From an uncultured Lachnospiraceae bacterium (lineage in GTDB: Bacteria > Bacillota > Clostridia > Lachnospirales > Lachnospiraceae), in NCBI GenBank assembly GCA_947628025.1, contig CANQYH010000021.1:1-19337 (forward strand): a stretch of 19,337 nt of DNA, read 5' to 3'. A program made the position numbers and the translations under genes. The notes below the pieces were generated by a model. The model had not been told where the DNA came from. It did not search any database and saw only the letters and a list, made by a program, of their open reading frames with translations. Positions 1 through 7,290 of the stretch are shown one piece after another (within the stretch, counting starts at the first letter, position 1; each line of letters starts with the position of its first letter).

Positions 1-156
1 GCCGTGCGCCGCGCCGGAACATCGGACGAGATCGCGGCGGCGGGCGCGTTCCTGCTGGGGCCGGACGCCGGATTTATTACGGGAACAGACCTTTTAATCG
101 ACGGCGGCGTGATCGCGTCCCTGAAAAGCGGCAGATTTAATCTTCGCGTAAGATAA
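1..156 (+). CDS. Short-chain dehydrogenase/reductase (SDR), C-terminal end only
   Basis: The window opens inside a gene; frame 1 is open to a TAA at 154-156. The 51 residues seen include GTSDEIAAAGAFLLGPDAGF followed by ITGTDLLIDGGV, the classic C-terminal signature of NAD(P)-dependent SDR enzymes (the 'pe-ia-a..fL.sd.a.fitG..l.vDGG' stretch). The cofactor site and the Ser-Tyr-Lys catalytic residues lie upstream of the window, so substrate and reaction cannot be named. It is followed by an inverted repeat and then the flavodoxin-like gene on the same strand, so it may be co-transcribed with the redox genes downstream. The family call is secure; specificity is unknown. Confidence 0.85.
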   Translation, partial: AVRRAGTSDEIAAAGAFLLGPDAGFITGTDLLIDGGVIASLKSGRFNLRVR

Positions 157-162
157 AGCAAA

Positions 163-221
163 TAATTACGAAACGATCATATTGACTTCCGCCGTCCCAA
201 ACAACTACGGTTTCGTAATTA
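163..221. repeat. 12-bp perfect inverted repeat, operator-like
   Basis: TAATTACGAAAC at 163-174 is the exact reverse complement of GTTTCGTAATTA at 210-221, with 35 nt between. The arms are AT-rich and no T-run follows, so it does not look like an intrinsic terminator. It fills most of the gap between the SDR tail and the flavodoxin start. Each arm contains the near-palindromic core CGTAATTA, so it could be a paired operator for a regulator of the downstream redox genes. A TTGACT lies at 182-187 inside the loop, but no convincing -10 box follows it. Confidence 0.5.
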
Positions 222-262
222 CTTAAGCAGATAGAGAATTAAACAACAGGAGGATATTTATC

Positions 263-784
263 ATGGCAAAGATATTGATTGCATATTTTTCCCATGCGGG
301 ACAGAATTACTCCCACGGCGGGATTCGGAACCTGCCTGTCGGCAATACCGAGGTCGTCGCAAAGAAACTCCATGTGATGCTCCCGAGCGATCTGTTCTAT
401 ATCGACACGGTGCAGAAATACCCCGACGACCACATGAAGAAAATCGAGATCGCCAAACGGGAATATGAGCAGAACGCCCGCCCGGAGCTGACGGCGCGGG
501 TAGAGAATATGGACGAATACGACACTGTCATCCTTGCGTTCCCCAACTGGTGGGCGACTATGCCCATGGCGGTGTTCACTTTTCTGGAAAGCTACGATTT
601 TTCCGGCAAGACCATCTGTCCGCTTATCACGCACGGCGGCAGCGGCTTTTCGGGTTCTCTGCGGGATATCGCACGGCTTTGTCCCAACGCGAAAATCACC
701 GAGGGTCTTGCCGTAAACGGCGACAATGCCGCGACCTGCGATAAAGACCTTGAAAAATGGGTGAAGAAAATCGGTTTGAAATAG
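263..784 (+). CDS. Flavodoxin-like protein
   Basis: 173 residues. The N-terminus AKILIAYFSHAGQNYSHGG is the first beta strand and phosphate-binding loop of the flavodoxin fold; GNTEVVAKKL continues the FMN site. A second FMN-contacting stretch is FPNWWATMPMAVFTFLE, and THGGSGFSGS near residue 125 is the third loop. Members of this family (flavodoxin_4 type) are small cytosolic FMN proteins that carry electrons or reduce quinones. The start is set by a strong AGGAGG at 248-253, nine bases before the ATG. Next comes a DUF4405 membrane protein (gap about 69 bp) and then a ferredoxin, which suggests a soluble-to-membrane electron path. The family is clear; the redox partner is inferred. Confidence 0.88.
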   Translation: MAKILIAYFSHAGQNYSHGGIRNLPVGNTEVVAKKLHVMLPSDLFYIDTVQKYPDDHMKKIEIAKREYEQNARPELTARVENMDEYDTVILAFPNWWATMPMAVFTFLESYDFSGKTICPLITHGGSGFSGSLRDIARLCPNAKITEGLAVNGDNAATCDKDLEKWVKKIGLK

Positions 785-853
785 GAGCGCATAACGTGAG
801 AGTGCGTAAGGGGATTGTGTGAGTAAGCCGCAACAGGCGGACAGGAGAAACCG

Positions 854-1525
854 ATGAAAGCCAAAAAGATTATAAAAATCATCATAGACACGGCCATGCT
901 CGTTCTTCTGCCCGTGCTCATGGCGTACTCTCTCATTGGAGAGACGGCGCACGAATGGCTGGGACTTACCATGTTCCTGCTGTTTATACTGCACCACATC
1001 ATGAATCCGGCATGGCTGAAAACGCTTTTTAGGGGGCGTTATACACCGCTGCGAATCTATCTCACCGGCGTGAATGTTCTCCTTTTGATCGTTATGGTTT
1101 TGCAGCCGGTCAGCGGGATCGTGATGTCGAAGCACATATTCCACTTTTCCGGCGCCGGCGGTATGTCCTTTGCCCGGACGGTTCATCTGCTTCTGTCCCA
1201 TTGGGGATTTGTCCTGATGTCCGTCCATGCAGGCAATCATGCCGGAGCGCGCCGTGCGGGGAAGAAAAAGGGAGTTGCCGTCCTGTTACGGGCGGTCGCC
1301 ATCGCCGTGTCGGTTTATGGAGCATACGCATTTGCAAACCGTGACATAGGTTCCTATCTGTTTTTGAAGAATCAGTTTGTTTTCTTTGATTTTGGACAGT
1401 CGCGGCTGCGGTTTATGGCGGACTACGCCTCCATGATGTGCCTTTTTGCCTGTATTGGAGCCGTTCTTTCCGAAAGGCTGAAAATGCTGCACCGGCCGGA
1501 ACGAGGAATTTCAAAAGATGAATAG
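854..1525 (+). CDS. DUF4405 / cytochrome b561-like membrane protein
   Basis: 223 residues with about five or six hydrophobic segments: IIDTAMLVLLPVLMAYSLI, the LTMFLLFILHHIMN region, IYLTGVNVLLLIVMVLQPV, VHLLLSHWGFVLMSVHAG, VAVLLRAVAIAVSVYGAYAF, and a last one near MMCLFACIGAVL. Histidines sit where heme-b ligands are expected in this superfamily: HEWLG, LHHIMNP, HIFHFSG, VHLLLSHWG, VHAGNHAG. It is likely an integral cytochrome-b-like electron carrier. AGGAG precedes the ATG by seven bases. The stop overlaps the ferredoxin start by 8 bp, so the two are translationally coupled and probably act together. DUF4405 assignment is by pattern; heme binding is inference. Confidence 0.75.
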   Translation: MKAKKIIKIIIDTAMLVLLPVLMAYSLIGETAHEWLGLTMFLLFILHHIMNPAWLKTLFRGRYTPLRIYLTGVNVLLLIVMVLQPVSGIVMSKHIFHFSGAGGMSFARTVHLLLSHWGFVLMSVHAGNHAGARRAGKKKGVAVLLRAVAIAVSVYGAYAFANRDIGSYLFLKNQFVFFDFGQSRLRFMADYASMMCLFACIGAVLSERLKMLHRPERGISKDE

Positions 1526-1820
1526 GTTTTTGAATACGATCACTTCTGCCGGGGGAGCAAAAAGAGCCTGCACAAACTGCGGAAGATGCAAAGCGGTGTG
1601 TCCCGCGGGCATCGACATCCCCGCAGCGATCGGAGCATACGAGCGGCATGAGAAAAAAGAAACGCCGCGCGAACTTGCCGGGCCGGAGGATTGCATCGAG
1701 TGCGGCGCCTGTACCGCCTGCTGCCCGGAAAAAATCGCGGTAAAGGATCTCGTGCGGGAGCTTGCCATGCAGCAGTACCGGCATAGGAGCCATCCGGCAC
1801 ATGTGAGCGCATTGAGATAG
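1518..1820 (+). CDS. 2[4Fe-4S] ferredoxin-type protein
   Basis: 100 residues. Two cluster-binding motifs are visible: CTNCGRCKAVCPAG at about residues 18-31 and CIECGACTACCPEK at about 59-72, each CxxCxxCxxxCP, separated by roughly 30 residues. This wide spacing is that of the dicluster domain found in RnfC-like and heterodisulfide reductase C-like electron carriers, not of compact clostridial ferredoxin. There is no signal peptide, so it is cytoplasmic. Its start lies inside the end of the DUF4405 gene, so it is probably the electron donor or acceptor of that membrane protein, with the flavodoxin as a further partner. The cluster motifs are direct observation; the partnership is inferred from gene order. 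Confidence 0.85.
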   Translation: MNRFLNTITSAGGAKRACTNCGRCKAVCPAGIDIPAAIGAYERHEKKETPRELAGPEDCIECGACTACCPEKIAVKDLVRELAMQQYRHRSHPAHVSALR

Positions 1821-1881
1821 AGGAACATGTAAAATTTGTATTCCCCCAGTTGAACGTTCGCTATATCAACCAAGCCCCTTT

Positions 1882-3021
1882 TCACTCGGCGGCCGCCTGC
1901 TGCGGCAGCACGATCCGAAACACGGTCCGCTCTTCGGCGCTTTCCGCAGCGATCGTTCCTCCGTGGAGCGTGACGATCTCTTTGGCGATGGCCAGGCCCA
2001 GGCCGGCGCCGCCGGTATCGGTCCGGCGGGCCTCGTCCAGCCGGTAAAATTTTTCAAAAATGTCGTTCAGTTTTTCCTGCGGGATCGTCGGACCCCGGTT
2101 CGCAAAGGAGACCGTCACGGCGTCCGCGGTCCGGGCGGCCGAGATCCGGATCTCCGTATCCGGATAACTGTAGGTAGCGGCGTTTTTCAGCACGTTGTTG
2201 AATACGCGCGCCAGCTTGTCGGGGTCGCCGTTTATGGTCAGGTCTTCGTCCGCATCCAGCCGGGAGGTATTGCCGTGGGCGGACAAAAGCGGCGAAAGCT
2301 CGTCGCAGAGCTGAACCAGCATATAGTAAAGGTCGATGGGCTCCTTGGCAATATGGATCTGCTGGAGGTTATAGCGGGTGATCTCGAAAAATTCGCCGAT
2401 CATTTTTTCCAGGCGGAACGCTTTGTCCAGGGCGATGTGGATATAATGGGCCTGCTGCGAGGGCGCGAGACCGGGTTCGCTGTCCAAAAGGCTCAGATAG
2501 CCGATCACGGAGGTCAGAGGCGTTTTCAGGTCGTGGGCCAGATAGGCTACCAGGTCGTTTTTTCGCTGCTCGGCCAGCTGTTCCGACTGCTTGCGGCTGC
2601 GGAGCGTTTTTTTGACCGTATTCAGTTTTTGCTCAATGATCGCAAGCTCCGGCGGCAGGCTGATCGCGGCATCGTCCTCCGCCAAAAGCGCGTCGATGCC
2701 GCGGTTCACGGCCGTGAAATACCAGCGGAAGAACCAGTTAAGGGAAAATTCCATGATCAGCAAAAATACCGTGACGATCGCTGCGATCCAGATGATCTCT
2801 TTGTAATTGCGGAAATAGCGGGTGTAAAGGATATGCGCCCGGTCGTCGCTCATGCCCCAAAAGCCGCGGAAAAACGAGACGACGGCATTGCCGCCCCGGC
2901 CTTTCCAGAACTGCCGGTACAGAGCGTAGACGATAAGGACGGCGGCCGCGATCAGCTTCAGAAGCGCCTTATACAGCTTTTTTTTGATCGGAAAGTATTC
3001 TGAATGGATTCTATTTTTCAA
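1882..3021 (-). CDS. VanS-like sensor histidine kinase
   Basis: 379 residues. There are two membrane helices, about residues 16-35 and 76-99, enclosing a short outer loop of around 40 residues. A linker follows, then the phosphorylated histidine H163 in YLAHDLKTPLTSVIGYLSLL, the strongly conserved H-box of VanS-type kinases. The N-box is near DPDKLARVFNNVLKNAATYS, the F-box region is IFEKFYRLDEARR, and the G-box is DTGGAGLGLAIAKEI. It autophosphorylates and passes phosphate to the partner regulator encoded just upstream; the two reading frames overlap by 11 bp (3011-3021). No vanHAX-type or D,D-peptidase gene is nearby, so the resemblance to VanS is one of kinase subfamily only. The signal is unknown. 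Confidence 0.9.
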   Translation of the reverse strand: MKNRIHSEYFPIKKKLYKALLKLIAAAVLIVYALYRQFWKGRGGNAVVSFFRGFWGMSDDRAHILYTRYFRNYKEIIWIAAIVTVFLLIMEFSLNWFFRWYFTAVNRGIDALLAEDDAAISLPPELAIIEQKLNTVKKTLRSRKQSEQLAEQRKNDLVAYLAHDLKTPLTSVIGYLSLLDSEPGLAPSQQAHYIHIALDKAFRLEKMIGEFFEITRYNLQQIHIAKEPIDLYYMLVQLCDELSPLLSAHGNTSRLDADEDLTINGDPDKLARVFNNVLKNAATYSYPDTEIRISAARTADAVTVSFANRGPTIPQEKLNDIFEKFYRLDEARRTDTGGAGLGLAIAKEIVTLHGGTIAAESAEERTVFRIVLPQQAAAE

Positions 3022-3712
3022 TTTTATACCCCACTCCCCAGATGGTCTTAATGTATTTCGGGTTGTCCACGGTATCGTTCAGCTTCTCTCGCAGGTGGCG
3101 GATGTGGACGGTGATCGTGTTGTTTTTCTTGCTGTAGTATTCGTCCTGCCAGATGCTGTGGAACAGTTCCTCGGCGCTGACCACGTCGCCCCGGCGCTCC
3201 AGCAGGATGCGCAGGATGGAAAATTCGGTCGGCGTCAGCTCCAGCGGCTGCTCCTCCAGGAGGCATTCGTGGGTCCGGATGTTTAAGGTCAGTTCGGAAT
3301 GGACCAGCAGGTCGGCCGGTTTTTCGGGACTGTGCGACGGATTGTAGCGTTTATAGCGGCGGAGCTGGGCCTTGACCCGCGCCACCAGCTCCAGCGGCCG
3401 GAACGGTTTGGTCACGTAATCGTCGGCACCCAGGGTCAGCCCGGTGATCTTGTCCGTCTCGTCGTCCTTGGCGGTCAGCATGATGATCGGGTAGGTGTGG
3501 TCCCGGCGGATGCGCTGGCAGAGGGAGAACCCGCTGAGATCCGGCAGCATGACGTCCAGGATCGCCAGGTCCAGTTCTTCTTTTTCAATGCAGGCGAGGG
3601 CCTCCCTGGCGGTATAAAATTTGAAAACGCGGTAGTTTTCGTTGGTCAGGTAGACTTCGATCAGGTCTGCGATCTCGGTCTCATCGTCGACGAGCAGGAT
3701 GGTTTCGGACAT
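3011..3712 (-). CDS. VanR-like OmpR-family response regulator
   Basis: 233 residues from the chosen start. Receiver domain: acidic pair DD at residues 9-10, phospho-acceptor D53 in LAILDVMLPDLS, the conserved Thr in IIMLTAK and Lys in DDYVTKPF. C-terminal winged helix: LTPTEFSILRILL, then TITVHIRHLREKL and IWGVGYKIEK, the OmpR/PhoB DNA-binding fold. An ATG seven codons upstream (3733) is also open, but AAAGGAG lies five or six bases before the ATG at 3712, so I take the inner start. It is co-transcribed with and slightly overlaps the kinase. Its targets are not evident: neither neighbour carries a recognisable repeat operator. Confidence 0.9.
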   Translation of the reverse strand: MSETILLVDDETEIADLIEVYLTNENYRVFKFYTAREALACIEKEELDLAILDVMLPDLSGFSLCQRIRRDHTYPIIMLTAKDDETDKITGLTLGADDYVTKPFRPLELVARVKAQLRRYKRYNPSHSPEKPADLLVHSELTLNIRTHECLLEEQPLELTPTEFSILRILLERRGDVVSAEELFHSIWQDEYYSKKNNTITVHIRHLREKLNDTVDNPKYIKTIWGVGYKIEK

Positions 3713-3756
3713 GGGCGCTCCTTTCGGGTTCATGGCGGGATAGTGGGATCATATGT

Positions 3757-3765
3757 AGTATACCA
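3757..3765 (-). promoter_or_regulatory. Extended -10 promoter for the two-component pair
   Basis: On the minus strand the sequence reads TGGTATACT, a TGn extended -10 with a 5/6 match to TATAAT. The predicted start is about 35-40 nt before the regulator ATG at 3712. The -35 position is poor, as is usual for extended -10 promoters. Confidence 0.4.
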
Positions 3766-3865
3766 GATTTGGCCGGGGTGGGTATTGTTTTTTCGCTGAT
3801 ATATTATTAAGATTTTCCTAACGGGGAAGCGGGGAGCGGCATACGGTTGTTGATGAAAAAAAACA

Positions 3866-3894
3866 ATGACAGAATGGTAAGAACGATGTATAAT
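3866..3894 (+). promoter_or_regulatory. Sigma-A promoter for the 138-residue protein gene
   Basis: The -35 ATGACA (3866-3871) and -10 TATAAT (3889-3894) are separated by exactly 17 bp. The predicted transcript starts near 3901, downstream of the longest possible start codon at 3847. This supports the inner start at 3985. Confidence 0.65.
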
Positions 3895-3984
3895 ATTAGG
3901 AAAGCTGCGGAGGCGGCGTGTTCCATCCCCGGCAGGGATGGCAGGAGCGGCAGAGAGATTGGTATGGACAGGCAGGAGGAAAAT

Positions 3985-4401
3985 ATGGCCAGGACGGAGG
4001 ATTACATTGAGGCGCTGAGCGAAGCGCAGCTGTTTGAAAATTCGGAGCATCGGACGCGGTTTAAAGAGCTGCTGGACTGTTATGCGGATTATCCTTTTTT
4101 TACGAAAGGACTTTGCAAATGTATGTATCTGTCGGCGTGGGACGAGGAACATTTCGCGATCATGCTGCAGACCCTGAACGATATGGCGCTGGGAAAAGAG
4201 CAGAATACGGACGATATGCGTTTCCAGGGCGAGCTTTTGGCTGAGGAGCATGTGGATGGGGAATACTATATGTATCATCTGTCCTGTGCGTTTCTGGACG
4301 GGCGTCCGTTTCTTCCGTCTGAGTATAAGACGGTGAACGAGCATTACCGCTATATCATCACCAGGGGTCTGCAGGCCGCGGAAGTGATCGACAGGGTATA
4401 G
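3985..4401 (+). CDS. Unrecognised small cytoplasmic protein
   Basis: 138 residues from the chosen start, beginning MARTEDYIEALSEAQLFENS. I do not recognise the family. It is acidic and probably all-helical, rich in Glu, Tyr and Leu, with no signal peptide or membrane segment. Two cysteines lie close together in LCKCMYLSAWDEEH, and there is a further Cys at LDCYADYPFF and at LSCAFLDG. The frame is open upstream to 3847, but a promoter lies at 3866-3894. AGGAGG at 3974-3979, five bases before the ATG at 3985, decides the start. The minus-strand frame over the same bases has no such support and is taken as a shadow. It stands as a monocistron divergent from the VanR-like gene. Confidence 0.7.
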   Translation: MARTEDYIEALSEAQLFENSEHRTRFKELLDCYADYPFFTKGLCKCMYLSAWDEEHFAIMLQTLNDMALGKEQNTDDMRFQGELLAEEHVDGEYYMYHLSCAFLDGRPFLPSEYKTVNEHYRYIITRGLQAAEVIDRV

Positions 4402-4407
4402 GGAACA

Positions 4408-4442
4408 GGTTAAAGGTTACAGGTTACAGGTTACAGGTTATA
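4408..4442 (+). repeat. Five tandem heptamers (GGTTAxA)
   Basis: 35 bp made of GGTTAAA, three exact GGTTACA copies, and GGTTATA. The last copy runs straight into AT to create TATAAT at 4439-4444. The array sits in the 61-bp gap before the metal-binding lipoprotein gene. Confidence 0.85.
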
Positions 4443-4444
4443 AT
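4416..4444 (+). promoter_or_regulatory. Candidate promoter built from the heptamer array
   Basis: A perfect -10 TATAAT (4439-4444) lies 17 bp after GTTACA (4416-4421), a 4/6 match to the -35 consensus supplied by a repeat unit. Transcription would begin about 4451, leaving only about 12 nt before the ATG at 4463. No ribosome binding site is visible there. Confidence 0.4.
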
Positions 4445-4462
4445 GGTGTGGTTTGAGACAGA

Positions 4463-5686
4463 ATGATGGAGCGATATCACGGAACACGAGAAATCGGAGC
4501 CGTCGGGGCCGGGCGTCCGTTTTTTTGGCTTTTGGCGCTGCTCCTGGCCGGTATCTGTCTGGCCGGGTGCGGCTGCGGGGCGGGGCGTACGGACAGCGAG
4601 AGTCCGGAGGCCGAAAGCGGCGCCTCGGAGAAACTGAAAGTGGCCGCGACGATCTTCCCCTATTATGATTTCGCGCGGCAGATCGCCGGGGACCGGATCG
4701 ATCTGGAACTGGTGGTCCCGGCGGGGATGGACAGCCATTCGTTCGAGCCGACGCCTGCCCATATGAGGACGATCGAGGAGGCGGACGTGCTGATCTGCAA
4801 CGGCGGGGCCATGGAGCAGTGGGTCCGCCAGGTGCTTGCGGCGGTGGACCGTCCGGATCTGGAGGTCGTGACCATGATGGACTACGTGGACGTGGTGCAG
4901 GAAGAGATCGTCGAGGGCATGGAGGACGAGGCGCACGGACACGATCTCGATCACGGGGCAGAAGGTGCGGACAGCGCATGGACGGAGACAGAGACGGTTT
5001 CCGGAGCCGGTGGGGGACAGTCTGTGGAAGAAGAGACATATGCGGAGGCCGGTGGGACGTTTCCGGCGGATAACCGGTCATTTTTAGACACGGATGGGGA
5101 TCAGCCCGAAGAGGAAACGGCTGATTTCGACCATGACGGCCACGAATACGAGATCGAGTACGACGAACATATCTGGACCTCCCCGGTGAACGCGATGAAG
5201 CTGGCTGGGGTGATCGCGGAGGCGCTTGCGGAGGCGGATCCGGCCCATGCGGAGGAATACGCGGTCGGGGCGGAGGCTTACCAGGCGGAGCTTGCGCAGA
5301 TCCACCGCGGGTTCCAGGAGGTGGTTGAAAACCGGAAGCGGAATATGATCGTCGTCGGGGACAAATTTCCGTTCCGCTATCTGGCGGAGGAGTACGGCCT
5401 GACCTACCGGGCGGCGTTTTCCGGCTGCAGCACCGATACGGAGCCCAGCGCCAGGACCATCGCCTATCTGATCGACAAGGTCCGGGAGGGAGAGATCCCG
5501 GTTGTTTATTATCTGGAGCTTTCCAGCCATCGGGTAGCGGAGATTATCGGCGAGGAGACGGGGGCGGTTCCGCTGCTCCTCCATTCCTGCCACAATGTGA
5601 CGCGGCGGGAGCTGGAGGACGGCGTGACCTATGCGGAGCTGATGCGGCAAAACATTGAGAATCTGAGAAAAGGGCTTGACGAATGA
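4463..5686 (+). CDS. Zinc/manganese-type ABC transporter substrate-binding lipoprotein
   Basis: 407 residues, longer than the usual 300 or so. There is a signal peptide with a lipobox L33-A-G-C36, so it is anchored outside the membrane. The ZnuA/AdcA (cluster 9) fold is marked by KLKVAATIFPYYDFARQIAG, the metal ligand H92 in GMDSHSFEPTPAHM, and H236 in DEHIWTSPVNAM. Between these lies an acidic, His-containing loop (about 147-236, with HGHDLDH and DHDGHEYE), typical of zinc chaperone loops. The canonical third His is absent: the equivalent stretch is VVGDKFPFRYLAEEYGL. Near the end there is H374-S-C-H377. Two ATGs (4463, 4466) are possible and neither has a clear Shine-Dalgarno. The stop overlaps the ATPase start as ATGA. 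The import role is firm; the exact metal is inferred. Confidence 0.9.
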   Translation: MMERYHGTREIGAVGAGRPFFWLLALLLAGICLAGCGCGAGRTDSESPEAESGASEKLKVAATIFPYYDFARQIAGDRIDLELVVPAGMDSHSFEPTPAHMRTIEEADVLICNGGAMEQWVRQVLAAVDRPDLEVVTMMDYVDVVQEEIVEGMEDEAHGHDLDHGAEGADSAWTETETVSGAGGGQSVEEETYAEAGGTFPADNRSFLDTDGDQPEEETADFDHDGHEYEIEYDEHIWTSPVNAMKLAGVIAEALAEADPAHAEEYAVGAEAYQAELAQIHRGFQEVVENRKRNMIVVGDKFPFRYLAEEYGLTYRAAFSGCSTDTEPSARTIAYLIDKVREGEIPVVYYLELSSHRVAEIIGEETGAVPLLLHSCHNVTRRELEDGVTYAELMRQNIENLRKGLDE

Positions 5687-6399
5687 GCGTATTGATCACA
5701 TGCAGCCATGTGGATTTCGGATATGAGAACCATGACGCGGTCATTGACCTGAGCATGGAAGTGGCGGAGGGAGATTATCTCTGCGTCATAGGAGCCAACG
5801 GTTCCGGCAAGAGCACCCTGGTAAAGGGGCTTCTGGGCCTTTTGAAACCTACGGGCGGCACGTTGACTGTGGCGGAGGAGCTGCGCAGGACCGGTATCGG
5901 GTACCTGCCGCAGCAGACGGCGGCGCAGAGAGATTTTCCGGCGACGGTCTACGAGGTGGTCCTGTCGGGGGCCCTGAGCCGGAGCGGGAACCGTCCGTTT
6001 TACAGCGCGGCGGAGAAAAAACTGGCCCAGGCCAATATGGAGCGGCTGGGGATTGCTTCTCTGAAACGCCATTGTTACCGCGAATTATCCGGCGGGCAGC
6101 AGCAGCGCGTCCTGATCGCCAGGGCCCTGTGCGCCACCAGCCGGATGCTGATCCTGGATGAGCCCACGACCGGCCTGGATCCGTCGGCGATCCAGGATTT
6201 TTACCGGCTGGTCCGGAAGCTGAACCGGGAAGAACATATCGCGATCCTGATGGTCACCCATGACGTGGCCAATATTGTGGGGCAGGCGAGCAAGATCCTG
6301 CATCTGCAGCAGAGAGTATTGTTTTACGGGACGCCGGGAGATTACCGGAAGACGGAGGCGGGCCGCCGCTATCTGGGAGGTGAGGACGGATGGAACTGA
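5683..6399 (+). CDS. Metal ABC transporter ATP-binding protein (ZnuC/AdcC type)
   Basis: 238 residues, normal length. Walker A GANGSGKST (37-45), Q-loop glutamine in YLPQQTA (about 77), ABC signature LSGGQQQR (135-142), Walker B RMLILDE (154-160), D-loop GLDPSA and H-loop H193 in MVTHD are all intact, so it should be an active ATPase powering import. It overlaps the lipoprotein gene by 4 bp upstream and the permease gene by 10 bp downstream, the usual sign of coupled translation of one transporter. Similar families take zinc, manganese or iron; the lipoprotein next door points to zinc or manganese. Confidence 0.93.
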   Translation: MSVLITCSHVDFGYENHDAVIDLSMEVAEGDYLCVIGANGSGKSTLVKGLLGLLKPTGGTLTVAEELRRTGIGYLPQQTAAQRDFPATVYEVVLSGALSRSGNRPFYSAAEKKLAQANMERLGIASLKRHCYRELSGGQQQRVLIARALCATSRMLILDEPTTGLDPSAIQDFYRLVRKLNREEHIAILMVTHDVANIVGQASKILHLQQRVLFYGTPGDYRKTEAGRRYLGGEDGWN

Positions 6400-7217
6400 T
6401 TCGGGAAATGCTGTCCTATCCGTTTTTGGTGCGGGCGTTCGCAGGCGGGATCCTGGTATCGCTCTGCGCCGCGCTGTTGGGCGTCATGCTGGTGCTGCGG
6501 CGCTATTCCATGATCGGGGACGGTCTGTCCCATGTATCGTTCGGAGCGCTGTCGGTGGCGGTCGCGGCCGGATGGTCGCCGCTGCCCGTTTCGATCCCTG
6601 TGGTGATCCTGGCGGCGTTTTTCCTGCTGCGCATTACCGAGAGCGGGAAAATGAAGAGCGACGCGGCTATCGCGATGATCTCGGCCAGCGCGTTAGCTGT
6701 CGGTATCGTGGTCACATCCCTGACGACGGGCATGACGACCGATGTCAGCAGCTATATGTTCGGCAGTATCCTGGCCATGAGCCGGGCGGACGTCTGGCTG
6801 TCGGCGGCGGTTTCAGCGGTGGTGCTGGGACTGTATGTTTTTTGCTACCACAAGATTTTCGCGGTGACGTTCGACGAGAGCTTTGCCAAAGCCACCGGAG
6901 TGAGAGTTTCCTTATATAATGTGCTGATCGCCGTGCTGACGGCCGTGACTATCGTACTGGGGATGCGGATGATGGGGGCGATGCTGATCTCCAGCCTGAT
7001 CCTGTTTCCGGCGCTGACTTCCATGCGGGTCTTTAAGAGCTTCCGCAGCGTCGTATGGTCGTCGGGGATCCTGGCGGTGGTCTGTTTCTGCATCGGCATC
7101 ACGGCTTCCTATGTATTTTCGACGCCGGCGGGGGCCAGCGTGGTGCTGGCGGACCTGGCTGCGTTTTTGCTGTTCTGTCTGATCCGGGCAGTATCGGCGG
7201 GAAAGCGGAAAAGCTGA
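6390..7217 (+). CDS. Metal ABC transporter permease (ABC-3 family, ZnuB/AdcB type)
   Basis: 275 residues with about eight hydrophobic segments. Diagnostic stretches of the ABC-3 permease family include LVRAFAGGILVSLCAALLG, VLRRYSMIGDGLSHVSFGAL (the hallmark 'lrr.s.igdglsH' motif), SSYMFGSILAMS, KATGVRVSLYNVLIAVLTA and GAMLISSLILFPALTSMRV. It forms the channel through which the lipoprotein-delivered metal passes. The start overlaps the ATPase gene and is preceded by GGGAGGTGAGGACGG. The same strand continues to the potassium uptake genes after a 263-bp gap holding tandem repeats. Confidence 0.93.
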   Translation: MELIREMLSYPFLVRAFAGGILVSLCAALLGVMLVLRRYSMIGDGLSHVSFGALSVAVAAGWSPLPVSIPVVILAAFFLLRITESGKMKSDAAIAMISASALAVGIVVTSLTTGMTTDVSSYMFGSILAMSRADVWLSAAVSAVVLGLYVFCYHKIFAVTFDESFAKATGVRVSLYNVLIAVLTAVTIVLGMRMMGAMLISSLILFPALTSMRVFKSFRSVVWSSGILAVVCFCIGITASYVFSTPAGASVVLADLAAFLLFCLIRAVSAGKRKS

Positions 7218-7290
7218 CGGACGCGGAAAAATATAGGGCTGAGGGAGAGCCTGATCTGCCGCGCGGGAAAGGCCGTGGAAAGGAAACGAA

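Noticed and set aside
1882..3712. A vancomycin-resistance locus, suggested by the VanRS-like pair.
   Set aside because: No vanH, ligase, vanX, vanY or vanT gene is in the window. The similarity is to the kinase/regulator subfamily only.
3847..3984. An upstream start for the 138-residue protein.
   Set aside because: A good promoter lies at 3866-3894, inside this extension, and the AGGAGG ribosome binding site fits the ATG at 3985.
4431..5081. Minus-strand Pro/Arg-rich open frames over the metal lipoprotein gene.
   Set aside because: They are antisense shadows of a GC-rich coding sequence with no ribosome binding site and no family motif; the plus-strand gene is clear.
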